DNA of 64,000 nt from AP-15 sp963732095 (GCA_963732095.1 CAVSZA010000024.1:129956-193955), one strand, 5' to 3'. Shown: positions 9,273 through 17,719, counted from the stretch's first letter. Made by a program: numbers and translations. The notes: generated by a model from the letters alone, not told the origin.

Positions 9273-10004
9273 TCACAGCCCCAAATAGAATTTGCGGACC
9301 AGCTCGTTATTGTTGAGCTCGTCGGCGGAGCCGCCTTCGAAGGCGATCTTGCCGTGGACGATGACGTAGCCGCGGTCGGCGATGCGGACGGCCTGGATGA
9401 AGTTCTGCTCGGCCATCAGCACGGTCAGCTGGTAACGGTCCTTCAATTCCTTGATCTTCTCGATCGTGCGCTTGACGAGGACTGGCGCAAGGCCGACCGA
9501 CGGCTCGTCGATCAGCAGGATCTTGGGCGCCGACATCAGCGCGCGCGCGAGGGCCAGCATCTGCTGCTCGCCGCCGCTGAGGCTGCCGGCCAATTGGCGC
9601 CGCCGCTCCCGCAGCACCGGGAAGGTCTCGTATGAGGAGTCGAGGTTGCGCGCGATCGCCGTGCGGGCGAGCGGGCGGAAGGCGCCCAACAGCAGGTTTT
9701 CCTCGACGGTCAGCTTTGGGAAGAGACGCCGGCCTTCCGGCACCAGACTAATCCCGAGATCGACGATTGCCTCGGTCGAGCGGCCGACCAGATCGTGCCG
9801 CTCGCCGTCGATCTCTGCGACGATCGTCCCGGCGGTCGGCGGCACGATCCCCATCACGCATTTCATCAGCGTGCTCTTGCCGTTGCCGTTGGTGCCGAGC
9901 AGCACCACGGTCTGGCCAGGCTCCACCGACAACGACACGCCCTCGAGCACCCGCACCGCGCCGTAGCCGGCGTCGAGGCCGGTTACCGAAAGACTACTCG
10001 CCAA
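9273..10004 (-). CDS. livF: Branched-chain amino acid type ABC transporter ATP-binding protein LivF
   Basis: A 243-residue ABC ATPase. Walker A is 'LGTNGNGKST' (residues 36-45), the signature is the canonical 'LSGGEQQMLALARAL', and Walker B is 'ILLIDEPSVGL'. Its length and its 'YGAVRVLEGVSL' opening fit LivF, one of two ATPases of HAAT-family importers for branched-chain amino acids, amides or aromatic acids. The start overlaps the end of livG by 11 bases, which suggests translational coupling. It is the last transporter gene of the operon. Confidence 0.9.
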   Translation of the reverse strand: MASSLSVTGLDAGYGAVRVLEGVSLSVEPGQTVVLLGTNGNGKSTLMKCVMGIVPPTAGTIVAEIDGERHDLVGRSTEAIVDLGISLVPEGRRLFPKLTVEENLLLGAFRPLARTAIARNLDSSYETFPVLRERRRQLAGSLSGGEQQMLALARALMSAPKILLIDEPSVGLAPVLVKRTIEKIKELKDRYQLTVLMAEQNFIQAVRIADRGYVIVHGKIAFEGGSADELNNNELVRKFYLGL

Positions 10005-10731
10005 GATAGGCCCTTTCGACCTCGGGATTGCGCATCGCTTCCTGCGGCGAGCCGTCGGCGATCTTCTGCCCGGCGACCAATACGACGAGCCGGGTCGAAA
10101 AGCTCATCACGGCGCGCATGATGTGCTCGATCAAGACGATCGTAATGCCCTGCTCGTTCAGGCGGAACAGCACGAGGAGGATCTCCTCGACCTCGGAAGG
10201 CGAGAGCCCCGCCATCGCCTCGTCGGCAAAGAGCAGCCGCGGGGCGCTGGCGACGGCGCGGGCGAGCTCGAGCTTGCGCATCTCGACCTGGGTCAGGTCG
10301 CGCGGCAGATGCAATGCCTTGTCGGCGAGCCCGACATCGGCGAGCAATGTGTGGCAGCGTTCATCGATCGCTGCGCCGGAGAGATGCGCGCCGTGACGGG
10401 CATTGACCGTGTAGAGCAGCGGGATCCGCAGATTGTCGACGAGGTTGAGGCTGCGGAACGGTTTTGGCAGTTGGAAGCTGCGGGCGAGCCCCAATCGGGT
10501 GCGCCGGTAGGCCGGCATGCCGTCGATCGTGTGCCCGTCAAACACCGCGCTTCCGCTGTCATGATGCAATGTGCCGGAGAGGCAGTTGACGAGCGTGCTC
10601 TTGCCGGAGCCGTTGGGCCCGATCAAGCCGAGCCGCTCGCCGGCGGCGACGGTGAGGTTGATGTCCTCGAGCGCGACAAAACCGCCGAAGCGCTTGCCGA
10701 GCCCGCGGACCTCCAAAATCGAGGCCGCCAT
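9994..10731 (-). CDS. livG: Branched-chain amino acid type ABC transporter ATP-binding protein LivG
   Basis: A 245-residue ABC ATPase starting 'MAASILEVRGLGKRFGG'. The frame is open far upstream, but that part is antisense-like read-through of livM. The chosen ATG shares its A with the livM stop (TGATG). Walker A is 'GPNGSGKST'. The signature region reads 'DLTQVEMRKLELARAV' rather than an LSxGQ type, and Walker B ends 'FADEAMAGL' with Ala in place of the usual Pro. These substitutions are unusual for LivG (see findings). Long insertion and length are typical of LivG. Confidence 0.85.
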   Translation of the reverse strand: MAASILEVRGLGKRFGGFVALEDINLTVAAGERLGLIGPNGSGKSTLVNCLSGTLHHDSGSAVFDGHTIDGMPAYRRTRLGLARSFQLPKPFRSLNLVDNLRIPLLYTVNARHGAHLSGAAIDERCHTLLADVGLADKALHLPRDLTQVEMRKLELARAVASAPRLLFADEAMAGLSPSEVEEILLVLFRLNEQGITIVLIEHIMRAVMSFSTRLVVLVAGQKIADGSPQEAMRNPEVERAYLGE

Positions 10732-11678
10732 CAGCGGAGCCTGGCGCGCCGGCGGCTCTGCACCAAACCGACGATGCCATTGGGCGCAATGACCACAAAC
10801 ACGATCAGCAGAACGCCGACGATCAGCAGATTGAGAGCCGAGGAGATCGTCACGGTGGCGAGCTGCTGGATCGTGCCGAGCAATACCGCGCCGATTATGG
10901 GACCGATCCAGCTGGTCATGCCGCCGATCAATGGCATTGCGACGCTGTTGACGGCATAGGAGAGATTGAAGCTCGAGGCCGGATCGAGATAGGTCACGTA
11001 ATAGGGCAACGGGGCGCCCGACATGCCCATCAGCGCGCCGCTCAATGTTGTCGAGATCAGCTTTAGGCGCAGGGTCGGCACCCCCGCCGCCTCGGCCGCC
11101 TGCTCGTCGTCGCGGATCGCGTTGAAGCCGAGACCCAATGTCGAGCGCTCGATGGTCCGCGCGATCGCCACCGAGATCCAGGTCAGCGCCAGCATCAGCG
11201 AATAGAGATACTGGATGTAGCTGCCGTAGATCGGCGATTGCTGCGGCCGAATGACATAAATGCCGCGCGATCCGCCGACAAAATCCCAGTTGACGATCAG
11301 AGTCTGCGCGACGATCGCCAATGCCAGGGTGGCGATCGCGAAAAACACGCCTTTGAGGCGCAGGGTCAAATACCCCATGCCGAAACCGACAACGCCGGAG
11401 GTGATGCCGCCGACCACCATCATGACCGGAACCGGCACGGAGGTCAGCTTGTGCAGCACGACGGCACTGTAGGCGCCCACGGCGAAGAAGGCACCGGTGC
11501 CGAAATTGGTGTAGCCGGTGTAGCCGCCGAGAATGTTCCACGCCGTCGCCAATACGATGAACTGCAGCACCTGGTAGGCGGCGAAGAAATAATACTCGTT
11601 GCCGATCAGCCCGCGCGTCAGCAACAGAAACGCAAGGGCGATAATGAACGAGACAATCCAAAATCTCGCGGGTCCCAT
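10731..11678 (-). CDS. livM: Branched-chain amino acid type ABC transporter permease LivM
   Basis: A 315-residue polytopic membrane protein with about nine or ten hydrophobic segments. The family motif region 'LGGYTGYTNFGTGAFFAVGA' near residues 50-70 and the cytoplasmic loop 'LGFNAIRDDEQAAEAAGV' near 195 (contact with the ATPase) mark it as LivM. It is coupled to livG by a TGATG overlap. Upstream, livH is separated from it by the DUF559 gene and two palindromes. Confidence 0.88.
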   Translation of the reverse strand: MGPARFWIVSFIIALAFLLLTRGLIGNEYYFFAAYQVLQFIVLATAWNILGGYTGYTNFGTGAFFAVGAYSAVVLHKLTSVPVPVMMVVGGITSGVVGFGMGYLTLRLKGVFFAIATLALAIVAQTLIVNWDFVGGSRGIYVIRPQQSPIYGSYIQYLYSLMLALTWISVAIARTIERSTLGLGFNAIRDDEQAAEAAGVPTLRLKLISTTLSGALMGMSGAPLPYYVTYLDPASSFNLSYAVNSVAMPLIGGMTSWIGPIIGAVLLGTIQQLATVTISSALNLLIVGVLLIVFVVIAPNGIVGLVQSRRRARLR

Positions 11679-11698
11679 GAATTCAGCACCCGTCGCGC

Positions 11699-11762
11699 AA
11701 GCCCCTCCCCCGCATTGCGGGAGAGGGAGGGGCCCAGCGCGAAACGCTGGGAGGGTGAGGGT
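11699..11762. repeat. GC-rich palindromic repeat, left of DUF559 gene
   Basis: The sequence CCCTCCCCCGCATTGCGGGA plus GAGGG is an inverted repeat, followed by CCCAGCGCGAAACGCTGGG (a second hairpin) and GAGGGTGAGGG. The CCGCATTGCGGG core recurs at 12167, and a close variant (CCGCAGTGCGGG) at 21019. Confidence 0.6.
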
Positions 11763-12092
11763 CTACTGGCGCTGAAGGATCTGAAGAATGGTATCGATTA
11801 CGCCAGTCGTGTTGCTGAGGACGTCGTTGCTCCAAAAGCGGATCACCTGCCAATCCTGCCTTTGAAGAAAAGCAGTGCGCCGCTTTTCCGTCACGCTTTC
11901 CGCGTGCTGACCGCCGTCGATCTCGATCACCAGTGAGTGCCGCGTGCAGGCGAAGTCCACAATGAAGGGCCCGATTGGATGCTGGCGGCGGAATTTGTAC
12001 TTTGCCAAGCGGCGGTCGCGCAGCGCCGACCACATGCGCCGCTCGGCATCGGTCGAGGCCTGACGTAATCGGCGTGCCGTTCGGTTGGGCAT
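11763..12092 (-). CDS. DUF559 (Vsr-like endonuclease fold) protein
   Basis: A 109-residue protein. 'RRMWSALRDRRLAKYKFRRQ' near residue 20, 'PFIVDFACTRHSLVIEIDGG' near residues 45-63 and 'AFLQRQDWQVIRFWSNDVL' near residue 78 are the DUF559 pattern. The Asp, Glu and His of 'VDF...EIDGGQH' fit the very-short-patch-repair endonuclease fold. Biochemical role unknown; the family often sits at genome junctions. It interrupts the liv operon between livH and livM, keeps the operon orientation, and has a GC-rich palindrome on each side, which suggests it arrived as a small cassette. Confidence 0.85.
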   Translation of the reverse strand: MPNRTARRLRQASTDAERRMWSALRDRRLAKYKFRRQHPIGPFIVDFACTRHSLVIEIDGGQHAESVTEKRRTAFLQRQDWQVIRFWSNDVLSNTTGVIDTILQILQRQ

Positions 12093-12130
12093 GCGCGGAA
12101 CTTAGCGGCGCTTCGTAAAGAACCTGCCGA

Positions 12131-12190
12131 GCCACCCTCACCCGGCTCGCTGCGCTCGCCACCCTCTCCCGCATTGCGGGAGAGGGGCTT
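12131..12190. repeat. GC-rich palindromic repeat, right of DUF559 gene
   Basis: Contains CACCCGGCTCGCTGCGCTCG followed by CTCTCCCGCATTGCGGGAGA and GGGG. It shares the CCCGCATTGCGGGAGAGG core with the copy at 11699. Together the two bracket the DUF559 gene. Confidence 0.6.
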
Positions 12191-12213
12191 TGTCGCCAAC
12201 GATTACTCATTCG

Positions 12214-13086
12214 TCAGCGCCCGAGGATGCCGGCGGGGCGCACGGCTAGGGTCAGGAGGAGGAAGCCGAACGCGACGGCGGGGGCCCAGGACGGGCCGTA
12301 AAAAGTCGCGGTGATGCTTTCGACGACGCCGATCAGAACGGCGCCAGCGAGCATGCCGGGAAAGCTGGTCATGCCGCCGAGCACACAGATCGCAAAGATC
12401 CGCCCGATGTAATCGCGGCCGATCGACGGCTCGACCGGCTGAATGATGATCAACAGGGCGCCGGCGACCGAGGCGGTGGCGATCGAGAGGCCGAAGGCGA
12501 CGCGCTTGACGCGGCTGGGGTTGGCCGCCATCAGCTGCAAGGCCAGCCGGTCTTGCGACACGGCGAGGATGGCGCGGCCGATAAAGGTGCGCCCCAAGAA
12601 GACTTGCAGCACCGCGAGCATCAATAGCGAGACCAGGAACGGCACCAGCATGCGCAACGGCAGGTCGACAAAGCCGAGATGCAGGCTCGGACCGATGTAC
12701 GGGGCTTCGACAAACCGGTAATCGACGCCGAAGACGAGGATCAGCCCGACCTCGCCGACAAACAATAAACCGAAGAAGAAAGCCAGACCCTGGATCAACT
12801 CCTCGCCGCGCCGTTCGAAGGCGTAGTAGTAGATCTGGTAGACCGCCATGCCGAGGAGAAAAAACACCGGCGCCATGACCACCCCGATCAGAATCGGGTC
12901 GATGCCGAAATTGGAATTGACGATGTAGGCGACAAAGGACCCGAGCATGATGAACGCCGGGTGGGCGATGTTGACGATGTCGAGCATTCCGAAGGAAATC
13001 GTCACCCCGACCGTGACCGCGGCATAAAACCCGCCGAGCAACAAGCCGGCGACGATGGCGTTGACCGCCAGGTCGAGCGAGATCAT
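12214..13086 (-). CDS. livH: Branched-chain amino acid type ABC transporter permease LivH
   Basis: A 290-residue membrane protein from the ATG at 13086 ('MISLDLAVNAIVAGLLLGG'). The frame is open to 13203, but the upstream residues are polar and unlike the family. LivH hallmarks: 'ISFGMLDIVNIAHPAFIMLG' near residue 35, several transmembrane segments, and the cytoplasmic loop 'LAVSQDRLALQLMAANPSRV' near residue 180. It is first in the operon livH-(DUF559)-livM-livG-livF. No periplasmic substrate-binding protein is encoded nearby, so the importer probably uses one from elsewhere. Confidence 0.88.
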   Translation of the reverse strand: MISLDLAVNAIVAGLLLGGFYAAVTVGVTISFGMLDIVNIAHPAFIMLGSFVAYIVNSNFGIDPILIGVVMAPVFFLLGMAVYQIYYYAFERRGEELIQGLAFFFGLLFVGEVGLILVFGVDYRFVEAPYIGPSLHLGFVDLPLRMLVPFLVSLLMLAVLQVFLGRTFIGRAILAVSQDRLALQLMAANPSRVKRVAFGLSIATASVAGALLIIIQPVEPSIGRDYIGRIFAICVLGGMTSFPGMLAGAVLIGVVESITATFYGPSWAPAVAFGFLLLTLAVRPAGILGR

Positions 13087-13241
13087 GAGGGCGGATGGGG
13101 TAGTGGCGCTCTCGGCATCTTGATCCCCAGATCGTGCGTTTCTGCCAGCCATTAGAGCAGCATCGGCGGCGCCTGTTAAGGCCCGGTGCGGACAAGCTCT
13201 CAACCGCCGGTAAGCGGCGGCGCCTTGCTTTGCGCGCTCAC

Positions 13242-13268
13242 AAAAAACGCGGGCACGGGCCCGCGTTC
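13242..13268 (-). terminator. Rho-independent terminator of the beta-propeller gene
   Basis: Read on the minus strand: ACGCGGGC, loop CCGT, GCCCGCGT, then a run of six T. It lies about 65 bases after the stop of the gene at 13334-14734 and before livH, separating the two transcription units. Confidence 0.75.
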
Positions 13269-13333
13269 TTCGAGAGTGTTCGGGCGCATCTGCGGCCTCT
13301 TGCAGGCCGCCGCACCCAAGAGCTCAATCGGGG

Positions 13334-14734
13334 TTAGTCTCTCGCGCTGGTCAGGTCGACGTCATTCCGGCCATAAACTCCGATGCATCCGGTCAAGCAG
13401 CCGGGGATCGCATTGTTGGCCGGCAACGGGACAAATACCCAATTGTTGGCGGCGTTGGCAGCGACTGAATGCGCGCTGCCGGAGGGGTGGCCAGGCGGCG
13501 GCCCTAAGGGCGGGCTTACCAGCGGCACGTCGAAGGTCGGCACGATCTGGTCGAGGTTTTGGCTCGTTCCGTCGATTACCCCGAGGAGCCCGGCGCCCTG
13601 ATCCGTGGCCGAAAGGGCGCCCGAAGTCGAAGTCGCCAAGTGCGGCGAATAGGGCGTATTTTGCGAGCCGGTATACCAATGATCATCGCCGGAATTGTAC
13701 CAAACTTCGTCCGACGAGCCGATACCGGAAACAAAAGCATAGATCCCATTGACGTCGATGATCACCTGCACCGGGTTGGCGCTATCCGGATCGGCACCGA
13801 ACCACGGCACGCCCGCGGTGTCGTAAACGACGCTGCAGCCTGCCAGGAATGTCCCATTCCTGGGATTTAGGGAAAGACCGGCCGGCATGCAAAATGGCAC
13901 CGAAAACAGGGTTTCGACGCTTGCCGTCAGCGGGTTGATGCGCGCAATTGCTCCAGTCGTGCCTGGCGTGGCGATCGTTCCCGATGTCGAAGGGATTGAT
14001 TTATAGAACCGTTGCGTGCCCGGATCCCACACTGGTTGCTCGGCGCCGTTCGTCGCAAAAGCGAAAACGATTTTGCTTCCAAGCTTCAGCGTGCAATTGG
14101 TGCCGACCGAGATCAGGGTCGCGAATGGTGGGGTCTCTGCGTTGTTGACCACGAGCAACAGCCTGTCCTTTGGGTCAAATGCCATCTCGTCCGCACGAGT
14201 CGTCCCGCCCGTATTAACATCGCCAGCCTGCGTGCCGCTAGGGAGCTGGAAGGAAACGACGCGGCTCGGGCCATCGCCGGCAAAGAGGCATGTTCCAGAT
14301 CCATCGGTTGCGACGCCGTTAGGCCCAGAGATATTGTTATTGACGGCAGTGCCAGCCGTGTTGAGTTTCACTCCGGCAAACGGTGGCGAAGCGGTGATCT
14401 GCTTAACGAACGCCCCGGTCTTGGCGTTAACGACATCGACCGCCGAATTCGAACGATCGCCGAGATAGTAAGTTTGGCTCGTCTGGTCGACAAAGCTGAT
14501 ATCAAAGCCGTACATCCCGCCGGTCGTGTTCGTCGTTGCGACCGGGACGGGTATCGTGGAGAGCAGCCTGACGGGTCCGCTGTTTTCCGGCGAGCTTTTG
14601 ACCGTTTTTTTATCCCCGTCGGCCCAGGCACCAGTGCCCACCACCAACAGGGCCGGGCCGACCACCGCCGCGACGGCCCAGGAGTGGAGATATTTCTTTA
14701 ACAAGGGGTGCAAGGTCCTGTGCGCTCGAAGCAT
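13334..14734 (-). CDS. Exported beta-propeller (NHL/YncE-like) protein
   Basis: A 466-residue protein with a strong RBS (GGGAGGA) and a signal peptide ending 'GTGAWA' near residue 38. The body has repeated blade-like segments with Gly-Val/Phe-Asp patterns: 'YGFDISFVDQTSQTYYLGDR', 'SNSAVDVVNAKTGAFVKQI', 'GPNGVATDGSGTCLFAGDG' and 'ADEMAFDPKDRLLLVVNN'. This suggests a six- or seven-bladed beta-propeller like YncE or SMP-30/NHL proteins. No catalytic residues can be named, so an extracytoplasmic binding or structural role is inferred. It is divergent from the two-component pair, with 245 bases between. Confidence 0.65.
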   Translation of the reverse strand: MLRAHRTLHPLLKKYLHSWAVAAVVGPALLVVGTGAWADGDKKTVKSSPENSGPVRLLSTIPVPVATTNTTGGMYGFDISFVDQTSQTYYLGDRSNSAVDVVNAKTGAFVKQITASPPFAGVKLNTAGTAVNNNISGPNGVATDGSGTCLFAGDGPSRVVSFQLPSGTQAGDVNTGGTTRADEMAFDPKDRLLLVVNNAETPPFATLISVGTNCTLKLGSKIVFAFATNGAEQPVWDPGTQRFYKSIPSTSGTIATPGTTGAIARINPLTASVETLFSVPFCMPAGLSLNPRNGTFLAGCSVVYDTAGVPWFGADPDSANPVQVIIDVNGIYAFVSGIGSSDEVWYNSGDDHWYTGSQNTPYSPHLATSTSGALSATDQGAGLLGVIDGTSQNLDQIVPTFDVPLVSPPLGPPPGHPSGSAHSVAANAANNWVFVPLPANNAIPGCLTGCIGVYGRNDVDLTSARD

Positions 14735-14979
14735 TTTGTCCTCCCATTTAGCGTGGTTTTCAACTGGCGCCGGCCCAGATAGCGTCCGGCGCGTGTAGGC
14801 TCGCCCGCTTTCGACAAAGAGTCAACGCAATTTGATCCGTTTTTTGACGTATTCTGCTGCCTTGATTTATCTTAGGTTGTGGTTATGTTTCCGTTATATT
14901 GGGATTTTGTAATCTGACGCCGCTTATAATCTCCCGAGAGATCGAATGGCCGAGCCAATGCTAGAGAGCGAGCCGCCGC
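14735..14979. promoter_or_regulatory. Divergent intergenic region, AT-richer, likely promoters
   Basis: A 245-base gap between two divergent transcription units. Its second half (about 14855-14925) is clearly more AT-rich than the surroundings. No exact -35/-10 boxes or operator can be defined by eye. Confidence 0.4.
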
Positions 14980-15657
14980 TTGAAGATCCTGCTGGTTGAG
15001 GATGATGGAGAGAATGCCGATTACGTCGCGAACGGCCTTCGCGAGGAAGGCCACTTGGTCGTCGAGGTGGCAAGCGGTGCGGAGGGCCTCATTTGCGCAA
15101 TCGGCAATGGCTTCGATCTACTCATCGTAGATCGGATGGTACCCGATCTCGACGGGCTGAACCTCGTCAAGAGCTTGCGCGCGGCCGGCCATCACACGCC
15201 GGTTCTGTTCCTCACCGCGCTCGATGGCGTCGAGGATCGGGTCTCGGGGCTCAACGCGGGTGGCGACGATTATCTGGTGAAGCCTTTCGCTTTCTCCGAG
15301 CTCGTCGCGCGGGTCGCCGCGTTGGGGCGAAGACCGCGCACAACCGCGGCGGAGACCAGGCTCCACTTGCTCGATCTCGAAATCGACCTACTGTCGCGCA
15401 CGGTGCGGCGTCGCGGGCAGCTGATCGAGCTGCAGCCAAGGGAATACCGCCTGCTCGAATACCTGATGCGCCACGCTGGTCAGGTGGTCACGCGCACGAT
15501 GCTGCTCGAGCACGTCTGGGACATTCATTTCGACCCTCGCTCGAACATTGTGGAAACCCATATCAGCCGCCTGCGGAGCAAGGTCGATAAAGGCTTCGAG
15601 GCGCAGCTGATCCACACGGTTAGAGGGGCAGGTTATTGTGTCCGCAACCCTGCCTAG
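14980..15657 (+). CDS. OmpR-family response regulator
   Basis: A 225-residue two-component regulator. The receiver domain starts 'KILLVEDDGEN', with the acidic pair at residues 8-9, phospho-acceptor Asp51 in 'LLIVDRMVPDLDGL' and Lys in 'DDYLVKPF'. The C-terminal winged helix ends 'IHTVRGAGYCV', typical of OmpR/PhoB proteins. The start codon is TTG: the two nearby ATG codons (14946, 14958) are in another frame that soon stops, while the TTG gives the correct family N-terminus. Its end overlaps the kinase gene by 20 bases. Confidence 0.88.
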   Translation: MKILLVEDDGENADYVANGLREEGHLVVEVASGAEGLICAIGNGFDLLIVDRMVPDLDGLNLVKSLRAAGHHTPVLFLTALDGVEDRVSGLNAGGDDYLVKPFAFSELVARVAALGRRPRTTAAETRLHLLDLEIDLLSRTVRRRGQLIELQPREYRLLEYLMRHAGQVVTRTMLLEHVWDIHFDPRSNIVETHISRLRSKVDKGFEAQLIHTVRGAGYCVRNPA

Positions 15658-17230
15658 GGTCCTGCGGACCTCGAGCTTTCGCCTTACCTTGCTCTACGCC
15701 GGGCTGTTCGGCTGTTCGGCCCTGATCCTGCTCGGGGTCATCTATTGGTGGGCCGGTATGTACATGGCGAGATCGCTGGATACGGCGATCGACAGCGATA
15801 TCACCGAGCTTGAGGACAGTCTTCGGGCCGGCGGCAATGAGGCTCTGACAGCGCAAGTAAAGGAACGGCTGCAGGAAACGCCGAACGGTCCAATGTTTAT
15901 TTTGCTTCAGGATCCAGAGGGAAGAGTAATTGCCGGAAATCTTCCGCCCTCCCACAGCGGAGAAGGTCGCTTCGATTTGAAAGTGCCGAGAACCAATTCA
16001 CCGAGTGTGGCTATCCACGCCCACGGCATTACCTTACCAGACGGCGAGTATTTGATGGTGGGAGTCGATGCGCTTCCGCGCCGTGAGATGCACAAGCTCA
16101 TTGTGCGGGTGTTCGGGTGGAGCTCTGCCGTCAGCCTCCTGCTCGCGTTCACCGGCGGGGCGTTGATAAGCCGTAATCTGCTTCGGCGTATCGAAACAAT
16201 CAGCCGGGCGGCGCGTGACATCATGGCCGGCGACTTCTCCAGAAGAATCCCAGACCGCGGCACAGCCGACGAATTAGATCATCTGATCGCAAGCCTCAAT
16301 GCCATGCTCGAGCGCAATGAGCCCGCGATGGAGAGCGTGCGCCAAGTGTCAAACGATATCGCGCACGATTTGCGCACGCCGCTGACCCGGCTGCGCCAGC
16401 GGCTCGAGCTCGCGCAGCGCCGGGCGCAATCGGTAGAGGAGTGGCAGCGCGCCGCGGATGGGTGCATCTCCGATATGGACGCCATCCTGGAGACCTTCGG
16501 TGCGTTGCTGCGCATCGCGCAAATCGAAAGCGGAATACCGGCGCGTCGTTTTGCCAAGGTTGACCTCTCGGAGCTGCTGCGCACCGTGATCGAGGTCTAT
16601 CAGCCGATGGCCGAAGAAAAAGAACAGCCGTTTACCGCCGATATCGCCTCCGGCCTCACGGTCTGGGGCGACCGCGAGCTCCTGGCGCAGATGATTGCAA
16701 ACGTGATCGAGAATGCAATGAAGCATTCGCCGAGGAGATCGTCCATCAGCCTTGCAACCAGCAGGTCGGCAAGCGCGCTAGCCGTCACAGTGAGCGATAG
16801 CGGGCCGGGAATCCCAAGCGAACAGCGTGCACACGTGTTCCAGCGCTTTTACCGGCTGGAACGCAGCCGCAGCACGCCGGGAAATGGACTTGGCCTCAGC
16901 CTGGTCGAAGCGATCGCGGCGCTCCATCAGATTGGCGTCGAGCTGACCGACAACGCCCCCGGCCTGCGCGTCACGCTGCGGTTTCACGCGCCCGATCAAC
17001 GCGCATATGCCGGAGATGGCCTAGTTAGGCCCCAGAGCCGCTCTTGCGACATCAGGCTGGTCTCCGGCCAGCCCGTCATGACAAATCTAGCCAGGGGCAA
17101 AAAGGGACTTCCCGCCAGCGACCGCTGCCAAGTCAGGGCGGGATCAGCGGCTCGCCGCGCATGTACTTGCCGCGGCAAAATAGGAGGGTCGGCTTGGCAG
17201 TGTAGGCGTAGCGCTCGACGTGGCCGATGA
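15638..17230 (+). CDS. Two-component sensor histidine kinase with HAMP domain
   Basis: A 530-residue membrane kinase starting at a GTG inside the regulator gene. TM1 is at about residues 15-38, a periplasmic domain follows, TM2 at about 153-177, then HAMP ('RRIETISRAARDIMAGDFSR'), HisKA 'DIAHDLRTPLTRLRQRLE' with phospho-acceptor His243, and HATPase with 'ANVIENAMKHSP', 'DSGPGIP' and 'GNGLGLSL'. The ATPase fold ends near residue 450. The last 80 residues are Arg/Ser/Cys-rich, match no domain, and overlap the convergent flavin reductase gene for 98 bases, so a lost stop codon is likely. It pairs with the upstream regulator. Confidence 0.87.
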   Translation: MSATLPRVLRTSSFRLTLLYAGLFGCSALILLGVIYWWAGMYMARSLDTAIDSDITELEDSLRAGGNEALTAQVKERLQETPNGPMFILLQDPEGRVIAGNLPPSHSGEGRFDLKVPRTNSPSVAIHAHGITLPDGEYLMVGVDALPRREMHKLIVRVFGWSSAVSLLLAFTGGALISRNLLRRIETISRAARDIMAGDFSRRIPDRGTADELDHLIASLNAMLERNEPAMESVRQVSNDIAHDLRTPLTRLRQRLELAQRRAQSVEEWQRAADGCISDMDAILETFGALLRIAQIESGIPARRFAKVDLSELLRTVIEVYQPMAEEKEQPFTADIASGLTVWGDRELLAQMIANVIENAMKHSPRRSSISLATSRSASALAVTVSDSGPGIPSEQRAHVFQRFYRLERSRSTPGNGLGLSLVEAIAALHQIGVELTDNAPGLRVTLRFHAPDQRAYAGDGLVRPQSRSCDIRLVSGQPVMTNLARGKKGLPASDRCQVRAGSAARRACTCRGKIGGSAWQCRRSARRGR

Positions 17231-17708
17231 AGATGATGTGGTCCCCACCGTAGTGCCGGTACTCGTTCCGGCACTCGAAATGTGCGGCGGAGCCGATCAG
17301 CACCGGGGCGCCGCATTCGGGGATGATGTGGTCGATCTCGGCGAATTTGTTGTCGTGCGTGCGGGCGAATTTGTTCGACAGCTCGATCTGGTCGTGCGCC
17401 AATATATTGACGACGAAATGCGAGCCCTCCTGGAAAGCCGGCAGGCTCTGCGCGTATAGCGAGGCGCTCCACAGCACTAAGGGCGGCGTCAGCGACACCG
17501 AGGTGAAGGAGTTGGCGGTCATGCCGTAGAGCCCGCCCGACGCGCCGCGCGCCGTGACAATCGTCACGCCGGTCGCGAAGGTGCCGAGCGCGCTGCGGAA
17601 GTCGCGCAGATCGAAGCCCTCGCCAGCGGTGCTTCGCACCGGTGCGGCATGGCTGCCAATGAGCTCGTCCTTCGGGATTTTGTTGTCCCCGGAGCTTTCG
17701 TTGTCCAT
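17133..17708 (-). CDS. Flavin reductase (reductase part of a two-component monooxygenase)
   Basis: A 191-residue protein of the flavin reductase-like FMN-binding split-barrel family (HpaC/HsaB type). Start chosen at ATG 17708, because the open frame upstream is out-of-frame read-through of the oxygenase gene. Typical stretches: 'FRSALGTFATGVTIVTA', 'GMTANSFTSVSLTPPLVLWS', 'FVVNILAHDQIELSNKFA' and 'GDHIIFIGHVERY'. It reduces FMN or FAD with NAD(P)H and hands it to a monooxygenase. The oxygenase gene lies 11 bases upstream in the same operon. Its 3' end overlaps the kinase tail on the other strand. Confidence 0.88.
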   Translation of the reverse strand: MDNESSGDNKIPKDELIGSHAAPVRSTAGEGFDLRDFRSALGTFATGVTIVTARGASGGLYGMTANSFTSVSLTPPLVLWSASLYAQSLPAFQEGSHFVVNILAHDQIELSNKFARTHDNKFAEIDHIIPECGAPVLIGSAAHFECRNEYRHYGGDHIIFIGHVERYAYTAKPTLLFCRGKYMRGEPLIPP

Positions 17709-17719
17709 TGCCGGGGTCC

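Noticed and set aside
9994..11661. 555-residue protein containing LivG
   Set aside because: The N-terminal 310 residues are Arg-rich out-of-frame reading of livM; LivG starts at 10731.
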